Source: Lacipirellula limnantheis
GTDB taxonomy: Bacteria > Planctomycetota > Planctomycetia > Pirellulales > Lacipirellulaceae
Direction of reading: 5' to 3'
Assembly: GCF_007746075.1 (NCBI RefSeq)
Contig: NZ_CP036339.1
Span: 3,811,786 to 3,875,785 of the forward strand
DNA: 64,000 nucleotides
In this document: in pieces, positions 1-8,695 of the stretch
Numbering within the stretch: the first letter of the stretch is position 1
Layout of the letters: every line of letters starts with the position of its first letter
Program-made: the position numbers and the translations under genes
Notes under the pieces: model-generated
Seen by the model: the letters and a program-made list of their open reading frames with translations, nothing else
The model's database searches: none
Told to the model about the DNA's origin: nothing

Positions 1-2
1 GC

Positions 3-3000
3 GCGAAACCGAATGAGTTCGTGCAGCCGCCGCCGCCGGCGGTGACGGTGGCCCAGCCGGTGGAGCGGGAGATCGTCCACCAGTTGGAGTTCACCGGCAG
101 CACGCGGGCGACCGAGGCGGTCGACGTCCGGGCGCGGGTGAACGGCTACCTGCAAAAGATTGAGTTCGTCGACGGGGCTGACGTCAACGCGGGCGACATT
201 CTCTTTATCATCGAGCCTGCGCCGTTTGAGGCGGCGCTCGATTCGGCGAAGGCCGCGCTGCAGAAGGCGGAAGCGACGCTCGCGCTAGCGAACGCTGACC
301 TGGCTCGAACGGAACCCTTGGTTCAGCGCGGGGCCTCCACGGAGCAAGAGCTCGACGTGAAGAAGGCCGACGTGGCGACGGCGAAGGCCGATGTGGCCGT
401 GGCAGAGCCGCAGACGCCGGAGGAAGTTCGCCGGCAAGGCATTACGGTCAAGAAGCAGTCGACCGCGATCGTGATCGTAGTGAGTTTGACGTCGGAGAAC
501 GACCGTTATTCGTCGTTGTACCTGTCGAACTACATGAGCCTGCGGATCAAGGATGAAATCAGCCGCGTGCCGGGCGTCGGCGGCGTGCAGATTTTCGGCG
601 GCAACAACTACTCGATGCGGGTGTGGCTGAACCCCGAGAAACTCAAGGCGCGCAATCTCACGACCCAAGACGTCTACGCCGCCATCCAGGAGCAGAACGT
701 CCAGGTGGCGGCGGGGCAAGTAGGGCAGCCGCCGTCGCCCAATACGCTCGACTTTCAGTACATCGTCTCGGCGCTCGGACGACTCAGCGATCCGGAGCAG
801 TTCGAAAACATCGTCATCAAGGCGAGTGCAGACGGCCGCGTGACGTATCTCAAAGACGTCGCCCGCGTCGAACTGGGAGGCCAGAACTACGACCAGTATG
901 CCGAGAAGGGGGGCGTTCCTTCGTCGAGCATGGCGGTCAATCAACTTCCGGGAGCGAATGCGTTGCAAGTCGCTCAGGGGGTGCGCGACGCCATCGCCAA
1001 GATGGAGCGATCATTCCCCGAGGGGATGCTGGTTGATTTCCCGCTCGATACCACCGCGTTCGTCGAGGCGTCGATCGAGTCGGTCTACAAGACGATCATC
1101 GAAGCCGGCATCTTGGTGCTCGTGGTGATTCTAGTCTTCTTGCAAGACTGGCGGGCGGTGCTCGTGCCGGCGACGACGGTGCCGGTGACGATCATCGGGG
1201 CCTTTGCCGCGATGTACGTGATGGGCTTCTCGGTGAACATGCTGACGCTGTTCGGCCTGGTGCTGGCGATCGGCATCGTGGTCGACGACGCGATCGTGAT
1301 CGTCGAAGCGGCGGCCCATCACATTGAAAACGGCATGCCGCCGCGCGAGGCGACCATTCGCGCCATGGAGCAGGTGCTGGGGCCGATCATCGGCATCACG
1401 CTCGTGCTGATGGCGGTGTTTCTGCCGACGGCGTTCCTGGGCGGCATCACCGGGCAGTTGTACCGGCAGTTCGCGCTGACCATCGCGGCGACGGCGCTCA
1501 TCAGCGCCATCAACGCGGTGACGCTGAAGCCCGCGCAATGCGCCACCTACTTGCGCAAGCCGCCGGAGCGGAAGAACTGGTTCTATCGCGGATTCAATTA
1601 CGTTTACGACAAGGTTGAGCGGGTCTATGTCGCCATCGTGCGAGGCCTGTTGCGGTTCCGTTGGGTGACGATGCTCGCGTTCGTCGGGCTTGTGAGCCTG
1701 ACGGCGTGGTGGTACGGCAAGGTGCCAACCGGCTTCCTGCCGATTGAAGACCAAGGCTACATCATCGCCGCGATTCAGTTGCCCGACGCGGCCTCGCAGT
1801 CGCGCACCAAGGCGGTCACCGACCAGATCAACGAGATCATGGAGAAGGAACCAGGCATCATGACCTGGTTCAACGTCGGCGGCCTGTCGCTGCTGGACGG
1901 CAGCGCCGCGTCGAATGCGGCAACCGTCTTTATGCGGTTCGACGACTGGGAGGATCGGCCAGGACAAAACTTGAGTCTGCAGGGGATTCTCAAAAGCCTC
2001 ATGGGGAAGTTCTCGCAGATTCGCGAAGCGCAAATCGTCGCCTTCCCGCCGCCGGCGATTCGCGGTCTTGGTTTCCGCAGCGGTTTCCAAATGCAAGTGG
2101 AAGATCGATCGGGGGTCGGGCTGGAAGAGCTCGGCGCCGCGACGGGACGGATTGTGGAAACGGCTAACTCGCAGAAAAAGTTGGCGGGCGTCAGCTCGAC
2201 GTTCCGCCCCGGCGTGCCGCAGTTGTACATCGACATCGACCGCGTCAAGGTGAAGACGCTCGATCTGCCGTTGTCGTCGGTCTTCGGCGCGCTGCAGACC
2301 TTCCTTGGCTCGGCCTATGTGAACGACTTCAACAAGTTCGGCCGCACCTTCCAAGTGCGGGTGCAAGCGGAGGAGAATTTCCGGCTTGATCCGCGCGACA
2401 TCGAACGGCTGGAAGTGCGTAACCTGCGCGGCCAGATGATTCCGCTCGGATCAGTCGTGAAGGTATCGCGATCGTTCGGTCCGCAGATTATTCAGCGTTA
2501 CAACCTCTACCCGACTGCAGCCGTCCGCGGCGAGCCGGCGCCTGGCGTCAGCTCGGGCGAGGCGCTGGCCATCATGGAAGAGATCGCCCGAACGCAACTT
2601 CCCGACTCGATGGGGTACGACTGGACCGGCGAGTCGTTCCAGGAGAAGCGGATCAGCGGGCAGGCAGTGTGGGTGTTCGCGTTCGCCGTACTGCTAGTGT
2701 ATCTGGTGCTCGCGGCGCAATACGAGAGCTGGATTTTGCCGGCGGCGGTCATTCTGGTGGTGCCGCTCGGCCTTCTCGGCTCGGTGGCGGCGGTGTCGTT
2801 CCGCGGAATGGACAACAACATTTACACGCAAATCGGCATCGTGCTGATCATCGCGCTGGCGAGCAAGAACGCAATCCTGATCGTGGAATTCGCCCGCGAC
2901 CTGCGCAAGGAAGGGCGTTCAATCTACGACGCCGCCGTGGAGGCGGCCCGGCTGCGATTCCGGCCGATTTTGATGACTTCGTTCGCGTTTATCCTGGGCG

Positions 3001-3254
3001 TGGCGCCGTTGGTGTGGGCGACTGGCGCGGGGGCGGCTGGGCAGCAAGCGTTGGGGACGGCGGTATTCGGCGGCATGATCACGTCGACGATTCTGGCGGT
3101 ATTCTTCACGCCGGTGTTCTTCCTGCTGCTGCAAGGGCTTTCGGAATGGTGGAAGCCGATGGCGGCCGAGCCGACGATCCATAAGTTTGCCGGTGACGAA
3201 GACGAAGAGCCGCCGGTGCGGAGAAAGCCGCTGCAGACGGCCGGAAAGCACTAA
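3..3254 (+). CDS. RND efflux chimera: adaptor N-terminus fused in frame to inner-membrane permease
   Basis: The frame is open from the window edge, so the true 5' end lies upstream; a GTG at 21 is the first internal candidate start and residue numbers count from it. Residues 1 to about 127 are the first part of a periplasmic adaptor (AcrA/HlyD type), with the lipoyl-half motif GYLQKIEFVDGADVNAGD and a helical hairpin. From about residue 128 (PEEVRRQG) the sequence aligns with AcrB from roughly its residue 116 to the end. The TM4 aspartate pair (D422, D423 in VVDDAIVIVE) and the TM10 lysine (K949 in ASKNAILIVE) of the proton relay are present. Missing are the C-terminal two thirds of the adaptor, the intergenic region, and TM1 plus the first porter strand of the permease. 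This is therefore either a genuine deletion fusion or an assembly error. As built it is unlikely to work as a normal pump, because trimer docking and TM1 are lost. Confidence 0.85.
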   Translation, partial: AKPNEFVQPPPPAVTVAQPVEREIVHQLEFTGSTRATEAVDVRARVNGYLQKIEFVDGADVNAGDILFIIEPAPFEAALDSAKAALQKAEATLALANADLARTEPLVQRGASTEQELDVKKADVATAKADVAVAEPQTPEEVRRQGITVKKQSTAIVIVVSLTSENDRYSSLYLSNYMSLRIKDEISRVPGVGGVQIFGGNNYSMRVWLNPEKLKARNLTTQDVYAAIQEQNVQVAAGQVGQPPSPNTLDFQYIVSALGRLSDPEQFENIVIKASADGRVTYLKDVARVELGGQNYDQYAEKGGVPSSSMAVNQLPGANALQVAQGVRDAIAKMERSFPEGMLVDFPLDTTAFVEASIESVYKTIIEAGILVLVVILVFLQDWRAVLVPATTVPVTIIGAFAAMYVMGFSVNMLTLFGLVLAIGIVVDDAIVIVEAAAHHIENGMPPREATIRAMEQVLGPIIGITLVLMAVFLPTAFLGGITGQLYRQFALTIAATALISAINAVTLKPAQCATYLRKPPERKNWFYRGFNYVYDKVERVYVAIVRGLLRFRWVTMLAFVGLVSLTAWWYGKVPTGFLPIEDQGYIIAAIQLPDAASQSRTKAVTDQINEIMEKEPGIMTWFNVGGLSLLDGSAASNAATVFMRFDDWEDRPGQNLSLQGILKSLMGKFSQIREAQIVAFPPPAIRGLGFRSGFQMQVEDRSGVGLEELGAATGRIVETANSQKKLAGVSSTFRPGVPQLYIDIDRVKVKTLDLPLSSVFGALQTFLGSAYVNDFNKFGRTFQVRVQAEENFRLDPRDIERLEVRNLRGQMIPLGSVVKVSRSFGPQIIQRYNLYPTAAVRGEPAPGVSSGEALAIMEEIARTQLPDSMGYDWTGESFQEKRISGQAVWVFAFAVLLVYLVLAAQYESWILPAAVILVVPLGLLGSVAAVSFRGMDNNIYTQIGIVLIIALASKNAILIVEFARDLRKEGRSIYDAAVEAARLRFRPILMTSFAFILGVAPLVWATGAGAAGQQALGTAVFGGMITSTILAVFFTPVFFLLLQGLSEWWKPMAAEPTIHKFAGDEDEEPPVRRKPLQTAGKH

Positions 3255-3272
3255 GGAGTCAGCAAGGCAGGA

Positions 3273-3308
3273 TGTCGTCCTGAGCGGCTTGAGGGGCTCA
3301 GGATGACA
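3273..3308. repeat. REP-like hairpin, copy 1
   Basis: Arms TGTCGTCCTGAGC and GCTCAGGATGACA are complementary except for one G-T position, around a 10-nt loop. The element sits 19 bases after the RND stop codon. A near-identical hairpin lies at 4926-4961 on the other side of the next gene. It has no T-tract, so a repeat or processing role is at least as likely as intrinsic termination. Confidence 0.6.
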
Positions 3309-3535
3309 CGCTGGATAGCGTTGGCATCAAGAGGCCCCCGGAGGGGTGACGCGGGAATTCGCCCCCCGATCCGCGTCGCTCCGACTGGGGCTGCCTTTTG
3401 CTTTTGTTGCGAGATTTCATGCTCGGCTAGCGAACGATAGCAGATGCTCGCGGCAACGGCGGGGGACTTCGTATACTGGAGCAACCGACCGGCCATTGGC
3501 CGGGACGCCACCGACTCCAAACATCGAGGTCATCC

Positions 3536-4900
3536 ATGTCGTTGCGTGACGCCGCCGATTCCCAAGTTCGCCGCTCGACCGCCCATCTCACTCGACGTGA
3601 CGCCCTGCGCCTCGGCGCCGCGGCGCTGGCGGCGGGCCCATTCCTTCGCACGCGGCGATCATTCGCCGCGGGACCGGAGCAGAAACTGCGGATTGCGTCG
3701 GTAGGCGTCGGCAACAAAGGACGGGATGATCTCGAGTGTATCGCCTCGGCGCCGGGCGCCGAGATCGTTGCGCTCTGCGACGTCGATACCAACTTTTTAG
3801 GTTCGGCCCAGCAAGCGTTCCCAAAGGCCGCCCCATTTCGCGACTATCGCGTGATGCTCGACAAGCTGGGCAAGGGAATCGACGCCGTCATCGTCTCAAC
3901 GCCCGATCATATGCACGGGGCGATTTCGCTGGCGGCGATGTCGCTCGGGAAGCACGTCTACGTGCAGAAGCCGCTGGCCCACAATCTGGCCGAGCTCCGC
4001 GCGATGTGCAATGCCGCGGCGGAACAAGGAGTCGTCACCCAGATGGGGACGCAGATTCACGGCGATCAATCTTACCGCACGGCCGCCAAGATGCTGCGGG
4101 ACGGGACGATCGGCAAGGTGAGCGAAGTTCACTGCTGGATCGGTCGGGGGTTGCCGCTGCCGGCGAAAGAACGGCCAAATCGGACTGACAAGGCGCCGGC
4201 CACGCTCGACTGGGAATTGTGGCAGGGCGTGGCGCCGGAAGAGCCGTTTGTGGAAGGATTCTACCATCCGTTCAACTGGCGGATGTGGCGTGACTATGGC
4301 TGCGGGATGCTCGGCGACATGGCCAGCCACTTGTTCGATCCGATTTTCACCGGTCTCGATTTGAAGGCGCCGCTGACGGTGCGCTCCGGCGGACCGGCCC
4401 ATCTGCGCGATACGTTCTCGCCTGATACCGAGGTCGAATATACGTTCGCCGGGACGCCGCTGACGGCGGAGATGGTGAAATTCCGTTGGACCAACGGCGA
4501 GTTCAAGCCAGACGCGTCGCGAGCTCAGTTGCCCGACGGCGTAGCGCTGCCGGACTCGGGTTCGTTCGCGGTCGGCGACAAGGGAGTCATGGTGCTGCCC
4601 CATTGGGCGATGCCCACCTTCTACTCCAACGGCAAGCCGATGGACGTCGAGGTCAAGTCTGCCGGAAGCGTCGACCACTACCACGAATGGGTGGCCGCGT
4701 GTCGGGGCGAGGGCAAGACTGGAACGCCGTTCAGCTTCAGCGGGCCGCTCACCGAAGCGGTGCTGGCCGGGACGGTGGCGGGGGCGTTCCCGGAGGAGAC
4801 CCTAGCCTGGGACTCAGCGGGCCTGAAGTTTGATCACGCCGGGGCGACGGCGCTGGTGCATCGGCAATATCGGGACGACTGGCGTCCGCTGGGGGTGTGA
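3536..4900 (+). CDS. Tat-exported Gfo/Idh/MocA family oxidoreductase
   Basis: 454-residue NAD(P)-dependent oxidoreductase of the Gfo/Idh/MocA superfamily, probably acting on sugars or cyclitols outside the cytoplasm. A twin-arginine leader (TRRDALRLGAAALAAG, residues about 21-36) precedes the Rossmann fold, which opens with RIASVGVGNKGRDD. The family motif around the catalytic-site lysine is seen as VQKPLAHN. The C-terminal alpha/beta domain carries the acidic, aromatic-rich stretch typical of planctomycete members. The ATG at 3536 is preferred because the leader follows directly. The gene stands alone, bracketed by two REP-like hairpins. The substrate cannot be read from sequence. Confidence 0.85.
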   Translation: MSLRDAADSQVRRSTAHLTRRDALRLGAAALAAGPFLRTRRSFAAGPEQKLRIASVGVGNKGRDDLECIASAPGAEIVALCDVDTNFLGSAQQAFPKAAPFRDYRVMLDKLGKGIDAVIVSTPDHMHGAISLAAMSLGKHVYVQKPLAHNLAELRAMCNAAAEQGVVTQMGTQIHGDQSYRTAAKMLRDGTIGKVSEVHCWIGRGLPLPAKERPNRTDKAPATLDWELWQGVAPEEPFVEGFYHPFNWRMWRDYGCGMLGDMASHLFDPIFTGLDLKAPLTVRSGGPAHLRDTFSPDTEVEYTFAGTPLTAEMVKFRWTNGEFKPDASRAQLPDGVALPDSGSFAVGDKGVMVLPHWAMPTFYSNGKPMDVEVKSAGSVDHYHEWVAACRGEGKTGTPFSFSGPLTEAVLAGTVAGAFPEETLAWDSAGLKFDHAGATALVHRQYRDDWRPLGV

Positions 4901-4925
4901 GCGAGTTTCAGATAGACGTAGCGCC

Positions 4926-4961
4926 TGTCATCCTGAGCCTTTCGCCCCGCTCAGGATGACA
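4926..4961. repeat. REP-like hairpin, copy 2, between convergent genes
   Basis: Perfect 13-bp stem TGTCATCCTGAGC / GCTCAGGATGACA with a 10-nt loop, extendable by GCGC/GCGC across one bulged base (4921-4965). It lies in the 75-bp gap between the ends of the convergent oxidoreductase (+) and aminotransferase (-) genes and could act as a bidirectional terminator. It matches the hairpin at 3273-3308. Confidence 0.65.
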
Positions 4962-4975
4962 GCGCTCGACCTCGC

Positions 4976-6403
4976 CTACGAAATGGCGTCGATGATGCCG
5001 TACATGGCGTCGAGGTATTCTTGCGCCTCGTCGAGCGGCATCACCAAGGGCGGGGCGATGCGGATGACGTCGCCCGATAGGGGGCCGAGGAGATGAATCG
5101 CGCGGCCTGCTTCGTCGCCATCGTAACAGGCACGGACAATCGCGCAGGCAACTTCCCGCGAGGTGCGACCGGGCAGGGGGGCGCATTGGACCCCCCAGAC
5201 ATTGCCCTCGCCGCGAATCGCGGCGACGGCGCGCGTCGCGGTAAGTCGTTGCAGGCCGGCTTCGAAGACGCGCGATAGCGCGCGGCCGTGGGCGAGGACG
5301 TCGGTCTGCTCGAATTCGTCGAGCGTGGCTAAGACGGCAGCGCAGCCCAGCGGATGGCCGCTCCAAGTATCGGAAACCTCGCCATAATGAAGCTTGTCGA
5401 ACAAGTCGGCGCGTCCGACGACCGCGTCGACGGGAATGCCGTTGCCCATTCCTTTGCCGAGCACCACCATATCAGGCTCGACGCCGTAGTCGGCGAAGGC
5501 GTAAAGCGACCCGGTGCGGCCGAAGTTTGATTGAACTTCGTCGAGGATGAACGGGATGCGCTGCTCGCGGCAAAAGGCTTGCAGCAACTGCAGATACTCG
5601 CGCTGGGGATGATAGGAGCCGCCGCCGCCGAGATAGGGTTCGGTAATTAAACAGCAGAGCTGATCACCCAACTCCGCGGCGAGCTGCTTTAACTCAGCGA
5701 TATAGGGCGCCAGATTGAGCGGTTCTTGGCGCTTCGCGAGCGAATAACATTCCTCGCGCGGAAAGCTGATGAAACGGACGCGGGCATCGCGTTCTGCGTC
5801 GCGTTCGCTCCCTGTGACAGCGCCGGCCAGACCTTTCTTGCCGTGAAAGCCGTGGCGAGTGGCGAGAATGATTTGCCGAGCCGGATCTTGCGCGAGCGCC
5901 GTACGAAGCGCCTTGATAACGCCTTCGCTGCCGCTGGCCGCCCAAACGACTTGCTCCAAGCGCCTGCCGCCGGGCAACGACTGGAGACTGGCAGTGAGCC
6001 GGCGGCACGCCTCGGCTTCGAGCGGGGTAATCGCGTTGTAGGCGGTAAGCGGGGCCGCCGCGAAAAAATCACTTTCCGCGGCAAGGCGTTCGCCGCTGCC
6101 ATCGTCTGACGCCCCGGCCACGACGGTCGGCGGATGTCCGAGATACTCGTGCACGCGACGCCACCAGCGGATCGGATTGTGGCCCAGATTGGCGACCAGC
6201 ACGCCGGAGGTAAAGTCCGCGAGTTTGGCGCCTTCGGCAGTGTAGTGATAACTGCCGGCGCTGCGCTCGATCACGGCGAGCGTCGGCGTGTACGTGCGCA
6301 GGGCCCGCGGCTCGGCGTGTGCAATCGCTCGCCGCGTCGCATCGCTTTCGGGTTCGCGGCGCTGGCGGGGCTGAACGGCGTTGATTTGCTCGGCAGAGCT
6401 CAT
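4976..6403 (-). CDS. Class-III pyridoxal-phosphate aminotransferase
   Basis: 475 residues, the usual size for class-III (ornithine/GABA/GSAM-type) aminotransferases. The phosphate-binding region reads VWAASGSEGVIKALR, the cofactor-holding acidic motif is ILDEVQSNFGRTG, and the Schiff-base lysine is K317 in LGKGMGNGIP. The enzyme moves an amino group between an amine or amino acid and a 2-oxo acid in the cytoplasm; the substrate is not evident. It is the last gene of a minus-strand operon, 46 bases after an oxidoreductase and downstream of a GntR regulator. That context suggests catabolism of an amino sugar or unusual amino acid, which is inference. Confidence 0.85.
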   Translation of the reverse strand: MSSAEQINAVQPRQRREPESDATRRAIAHAEPRALRTYTPTLAVIERSAGSYHYTAEGAKLADFTSGVLVANLGHNPIRWWRRVHEYLGHPPTVVAGASDDGSGERLAAESDFFAAAPLTAYNAITPLEAEACRRLTASLQSLPGGRRLEQVVWAASGSEGVIKALRTALAQDPARQIILATRHGFHGKKGLAGAVTGSERDAERDARVRFISFPREECYSLAKRQEPLNLAPYIAELKQLAAELGDQLCCLITEPYLGGGGSYHPQREYLQLLQAFCREQRIPFILDEVQSNFGRTGSLYAFADYGVEPDMVVLGKGMGNGIPVDAVVGRADLFDKLHYGEVSDTWSGHPLGCAAVLATLDEFEQTDVLAHGRALSRVFEAGLQRLTATRAVAAIRGEGNVWGVQCAPLPGRTSREVACAIVRACYDGDEAGRAIHLLGPLSGDVIRIAPPLVMPLDEAQEYLDAMYGIIDAIS

Positions 6404-6449
6404 GACGTGGGCGATGTTCCGGGTTAACTGGCGATGAGAGGTTGCTGAC

Positions 6450-7739
6450 TTAGACGGCGGGGGAGTAGAGAACTTCGACTTCGCGTTGTCCAGGGACCTG
6501 CAGAACTAACCCACCCGCCGGGCCGTTCACGTCCACAACGCAATCGGGCGTCCCCGCGGCGTGCCGGGCGAGAATGGCTTCCATTGCTTCGACGGCGGCG
6601 ACCACTTGGCGATCGGCCGCGAGGTCGTTGTAAGCGAGGGTTCGCGCTGCCGCGAGTCGCGCGGCGCGTTCGGGCAGCGGTCCGCCGTACTCGACCATGG
6701 CAGCCTCGCGCATAAAGCGCTCAATCACTTCGATGCCGTAGCCCCGCTGCGCACGCTCGCCCCAAGGTTCTAGAACGGCGGCATTGTAATGGTTGTTGAT
6801 CGTGTTTTTGATCGAATGGGGCGTCGCCCCCTCGACCGTGCACTCGACGCCCCGCTTGCGGCTGTGACCGTTCCAGACGCCGTTATCGAAGCGGAACTGG
6901 ACTTCCTGTTCGACGTAGCCGGGGAAATTGTCGGGCGTGACCCAACTGGTATGGACGTCGAACGCCGCCTCGCGACCGTCGGGGTAAGCATAGATCAGGC
7001 GAAGCTGGGTCGAATCCCAAGTCGGACCGTCGGCCGGCCCCACAATGCCCCGTTGGCCGGTGCAGGTGACGCGCTTCAACTGCAGGCCGAAGGTAAAATC
7101 GATTAATTTGATGTAATGGACCGCGACATAAGTTCCCGGATTGCGCCCGGTGATCCACTCGGCAAACTGCGAGTTGGCGATTGACTTTGGCTCAAGGAGC
7201 GAGCAATAGCCGTTGTTGACGTGCTGCAGCACGCCGTCGGCAACGAGGGTGCGGAGTTTCTTGTGGTCGGGATCGAGCAGTTTGTGGTAGACGACCTTCG
7301 CGAGCACGCCGTTGTCCTCGGCGAGCCGCTGAAGTTCATCGAGTTCGGCGAGCTTGAGGACGGAGGGCTTCTCGATCAGCACATGCTTGCCGGCCTCTAG
7401 CGCCAGCTTCGCGGCGGCAAAGTGGCGATCGTCAGGGGTGGCAACGCAGACGGCATCGACGCGACCATCGACGAGTTGCTCCACCGCGGCTTCGCTGGAG
7501 TAACTGACAAATTCGCACAAGTTTGGGGGGGCTTTCGCGCGATAGGCGTCGGCGCGTCGACCGGTGCGCGTGGCCACCGCGGCCAGGGGGACGGAACAGA
7601 CGCCAAACTCGGGGTCATACAGCGGGCGGCCCGATCTCCCTTCGAAAAAGGGGCGGTATGTTTCGTCGAAAATCATGCCCATGCCGACCATGCCGGCGCG
7701 GAGTTCGTGGACGGCGACATGTGTTGGAAGTGACGGCAC
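6450..7739 (-). CDS. Cytoplasmic Gfo/Idh/MocA family oxidoreductase
   Basis: 429 residues with no export signal. The N-terminal Rossmann fold begins AGMVGMGMIFDETY; the cofactor/active-site loop is VLIEKPSVLKLAELDEL. The C-terminal domain contains the sheet that forms the sugar pocket in this family. It lies 77 bases after the GntR regulator gene and 46 bases before the aminotransferase, all on minus, so the three are probably one transcript. An oxidoreductase followed by an aminotransferase would fit oxidation of a hydroxyl to a keto group and then transamination. Whether they act sequentially is not shown by the sequence. Confidence 0.85.
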   Translation of the reverse strand: MPSLPTHVAVHELRAGMVGMGMIFDETYRPFFEGRSGRPLYDPEFGVCSVPLAAVATRTGRRADAYRAKAPPNLCEFVSYSSEAAVEQLVDGRVDAVCVATPDDRHFAAAKLALEAGKHVLIEKPSVLKLAELDELQRLAEDNGVLAKVVYHKLLDPDHKKLRTLVADGVLQHVNNGYCSLLEPKSIANSQFAEWITGRNPGTYVAVHYIKLIDFTFGLQLKRVTCTGQRGIVGPADGPTWDSTQLRLIYAYPDGREAAFDVHTSWVTPDNFPGYVEQEVQFRFDNGVWNGHSRKRGVECTVEGATPHSIKNTINNHYNAAVLEPWGERAQRGYGIEVIERFMREAAMVEYGGPLPERAARLAAARTLAYNDLAADRQVVAAVEAMEAILARHAAGTPDCVVDVNGPAGGLVLQVPGQREVEVLYSPAV

Positions 7740-7816
7740 TGAGGCGAGAAGCTGTTGGGGGAGAGGGAACGATCGAAGTGCAAAAGGCCGCGTGAGAAGA
7801 CTCCGCTTGGGCGACG

Positions 7817-8521
7817 CTAGACGACTCGCCCTTCGGGACGATACGAGGAAGCTAAACGCAGGTGAAGTTCCATGGCCGCAGAGGCTGTGGCGCTATCTCG
7901 GGCCGCAATGGCCGCCAGGATGATGCGATGCTCGCGGAAGCCGCGCAGGATGGATTCAGTGCGATCTGGGCCAAGTTCGTAGGAGAGTTGCTTGAACTGC
8001 CAGCACTTGTTGATGGCGCGGCGAAGCGGTTGATTCTCGGAGTGATCCGCAATCGCCAGATGGATCGCGAAGTCGAACTCTTGAGCGAGCCGGGGCCAAT
8101 CGTCGTTGTTCTGCGGGTCGACGGCGTCGGCCTGGCGCTGCAGTTTTTGAATCACTTCGGCCGGCATGTGTTGCGCGGCCCGGGCGGCGGCCGCTGGTTC
8201 CAGCAACAGACGCAATTCGTGGATTTCGACGAGCCAGTTCTCGGCTCCCGGGCGGACCATGGCCCGCATGTTCATCCGTTGGGTGACGATGCCGTCGGCG
8301 ATTAGGCGCGACAGGGCTTGAACCACCGGCGTGCGGCTGACCCCGAGTGCGTTGGCGAGTTGCGTCGATTTGAGCTCGCTGCCGCCAGGAAGCTCGCCGC
8401 GGACAATACGGGCGAGAATTTCGCGGTAGACGTCATCGACCCGAGATTGCTGAGCGTCGTCCGCGGACGGGCCAAGCTCGGCTGGATCGGCGTCGGCGGA
8501 CTGGGGCTTCACTTTGGGCAT
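7817..8521 (-). CDS. GntR family transcriptional regulator, FadR/FCD subfamily
   Basis: 234 residues. A winged helix at about residues 28-90 carries the GntR signature (ARIVRGELPGGSELKSTQLA, then LGVSRTPVVQALSRL). A C-terminal all-helical FCD ligand domain covers about 95-225 and includes the metal-binding type helix HLAIADHSENQPL. FCD regulators are usually repressors released by a small organic acid or sugar acid. As the first gene of the operon with the oxidoreductase and aminotransferase downstream, it is probably autoregulated and controls them. Confidence 0.9.
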   Translation of the reverse strand: MPKVKPQSADADPAELGPSADDAQQSRVDDVYREILARIVRGELPGGSELKSTQLANALGVSRTPVVQALSRLIADGIVTQRMNMRAMVRPGAENWLVEIHELRLLLEPAAAARAAQHMPAEVIQKLQRQADAVDPQNNDDWPRLAQEFDFAIHLAIADHSENQPLRRAINKCWQFKQLSYELGPDRTESILRGFREHRIILAAIAARDSATASAAMELHLRLASSYRPEGRVV

Positions 8522-8695
8522 GGATCGACTGGTCGGGCGGCCAAGGGCTCGGCGGAAATGAATTCACTTTCGCCAGTCTGGTCGTTCGACGCCCCGCCGT
8601 CAAGCAACAAATCAGGAAAACAGGGGCCGCCACGCTTGTCGCGAGTGTATCACGCCGCTTGCGAAGGGCCACAGGATGCTTCGTCGTGCGGGGAC

